DNA from: Cellulomonas edaphi
Lineage (GTDB): Bacteria; Actinomycetota; Actinomycetes; Actinomycetales; Cellulomonadaceae
Assembly (NCBI RefSeq): GCF_030362815.1
Contig: NZ_JAUCGR010000003.1
Span: 186,001-250,000, forward strand
DNA length: 64,000 nt
Reading direction: 5' to 3'
Position numbers and translations under genes: made by a program. Of this stretch, positions 63,552 through 64,000 are shown piece after piece. How positions within the stretch are numbered: position 1 is the first letter of the stretch; the number at the start of each line of letters is the position of its first letter. The notes under the pieces were generated by a model, which was not told where the DNA came from, searched no databases, and worked only from the letters and a program-made list of their open reading frames with translations.

Positions 63552-64000
63552 TCAGATCTTGGCGACCTGGCTGAAGGCGAGCTCGACCGGGGTCTCCCGG
63601 CCGAAGATGGAGACGAGAACCTTGAGCTTCTGGTTCTCGGCGTTGATCTCGGAGATCGTGGCGGGCAGCGTGTCGAAGGGCCCGTCGGTGACGGTGACCG
63701 ACTCGCCGACCGTGAAGTCGACCTGGATCTTCGGGGCGGCCTTCGCGCCACCGGCCGCGGCGGCGGGCGCCTTGACCTCGAGCGTGGGCGCGAGCATCGA
63801 GAAGACCTCGTCGAGCGTGAGCGGCACGGGCTGGTGCGTGTGCCCGACGAAGCCGGTGACGCCGGGCGTGTGGCGGACGGCGCCCCACGACTCGTCGGTC
63901 AGGTCCATGCGGACCAGGACGTAGCCGGGGATCCGGACGCGGCGCACGACCTTGCGCTGCGCGTTCTTGATCTCCACGACCTCCTCCATGGGGACCTCCA
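63552..64000 (-). CDS. nusG: transcription termination/antitermination protein NusG, 5' partial
   Basis: NusG binds RNA polymerase and links it to Rho or the ribosome. About 149 C-terminal residues are visible; the start lies right of the window. [34 protein letters not shown] is the end of the NGN domain. An Ala/Gly/Lys-rich linker follows, then the KOW domain [26 protein letters not shown]. It precedes rplK, the conserved order. Confidence 0.96.
   Translation of the reverse strand, partial: EVPMEEVVEIKNAQRKVVRRVRIPGYVLVRMDLTDESWGAVRHTPGVTGFVGHTHQPVPLTLDEVFSMLAPTLEVKAPAAAAGGAKAAPKIQVDFTVGESVTVTDGPFDTLPATISEINAENQKLKVLVSIFGRETPVELAFSQVAKI

Overview
The window is very GC-rich, gene-dense DNA with actinobacterial traits: GTG and TTG starts, candidate leaderless promoters, an F420-dependent oxidoreductase, an excalibur-domain protein, a DUF5709 protein, a ROK-type polyphosphate/glucose kinase and an LAXTG-anchored surface protein. 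Gene content and order suggest a member of the Cellulomonadaceae/Micrococcales. This placement is an inference from content, not from a search.

Most of the window is the conserved information-processing backbone, read on the minus strand from right to left: nusG (partial), rplK, rplA, then rplJ-rplL, rpoB-rpoC, rpsL-rpsG-fusA-tuf, the S10 operon (rpsJ to rpsQ), the spc operon (rplN to rplO), secY-adk-map, infA-rpmJ-rpsM-rpsK-rpoA-rplQ, then truA, rplM-rpsI, glmM-def and finally glmS-mazG-acpS. Candidate promoters with recognisable -35/-10 boxes lie upstream of rplM, rpsL, rpsJ, rpoB and rplJ. GC-rich hairpins mark the operon ends. Reading frames are packed, with many 1-bp and 4-bp stop/start overlaps.

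The left 22 kb mixes housekeeping and accessory genes: a partial LLM oxidoreductase, a membrane beta-propeller protein, coaA, a lipoprotein, a DedA protein, a LysG/LysE-type regulator-exporter pair with a visible operator, an ABC-F ATPase, small secreted and acidic proteins, ppgK, an alpha/beta hydrolase, and a 1530-residue sortase-anchored protein made mostly of Ig-like repeats.

The backbone is interrupted at three operon junctions. (1) Between rplQ and truA lie the surface protein, the hydrolase and ppgK. (2) Between tuf and rpsJ lies an AbiEi/DUF559-type putative nuclease gene, flanked on both sides by arrays of degenerate palindromic repeats; the downstream array carries copies of the gene's own 3' end. 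(3) Between rplA and rplJ lies a five-gene module at 55.3-62.0 kb. On the minus strand it has a sigma-70-family factor, a 167-residue protein and a TPR-CHAT protease, translationally coupled. Divergent from these are a trypsin-like protease without a signal peptide that carries 29 PFTE tetrapeptides, and a 279-residue protein of unknown function.

The third insertion is the most interesting part of the window. A sigma factor, a small partner and a TPR-CHAT protease in one operon resemble the protease-released sigma-factor logic of the type III-E CRISPR accessory proteins (Csx29, Csx30 and a sigma factor), but no CRISPR component is present. I infer a protease-controlled stress or conflict-response module; its function is not demonstrated by the sequence.
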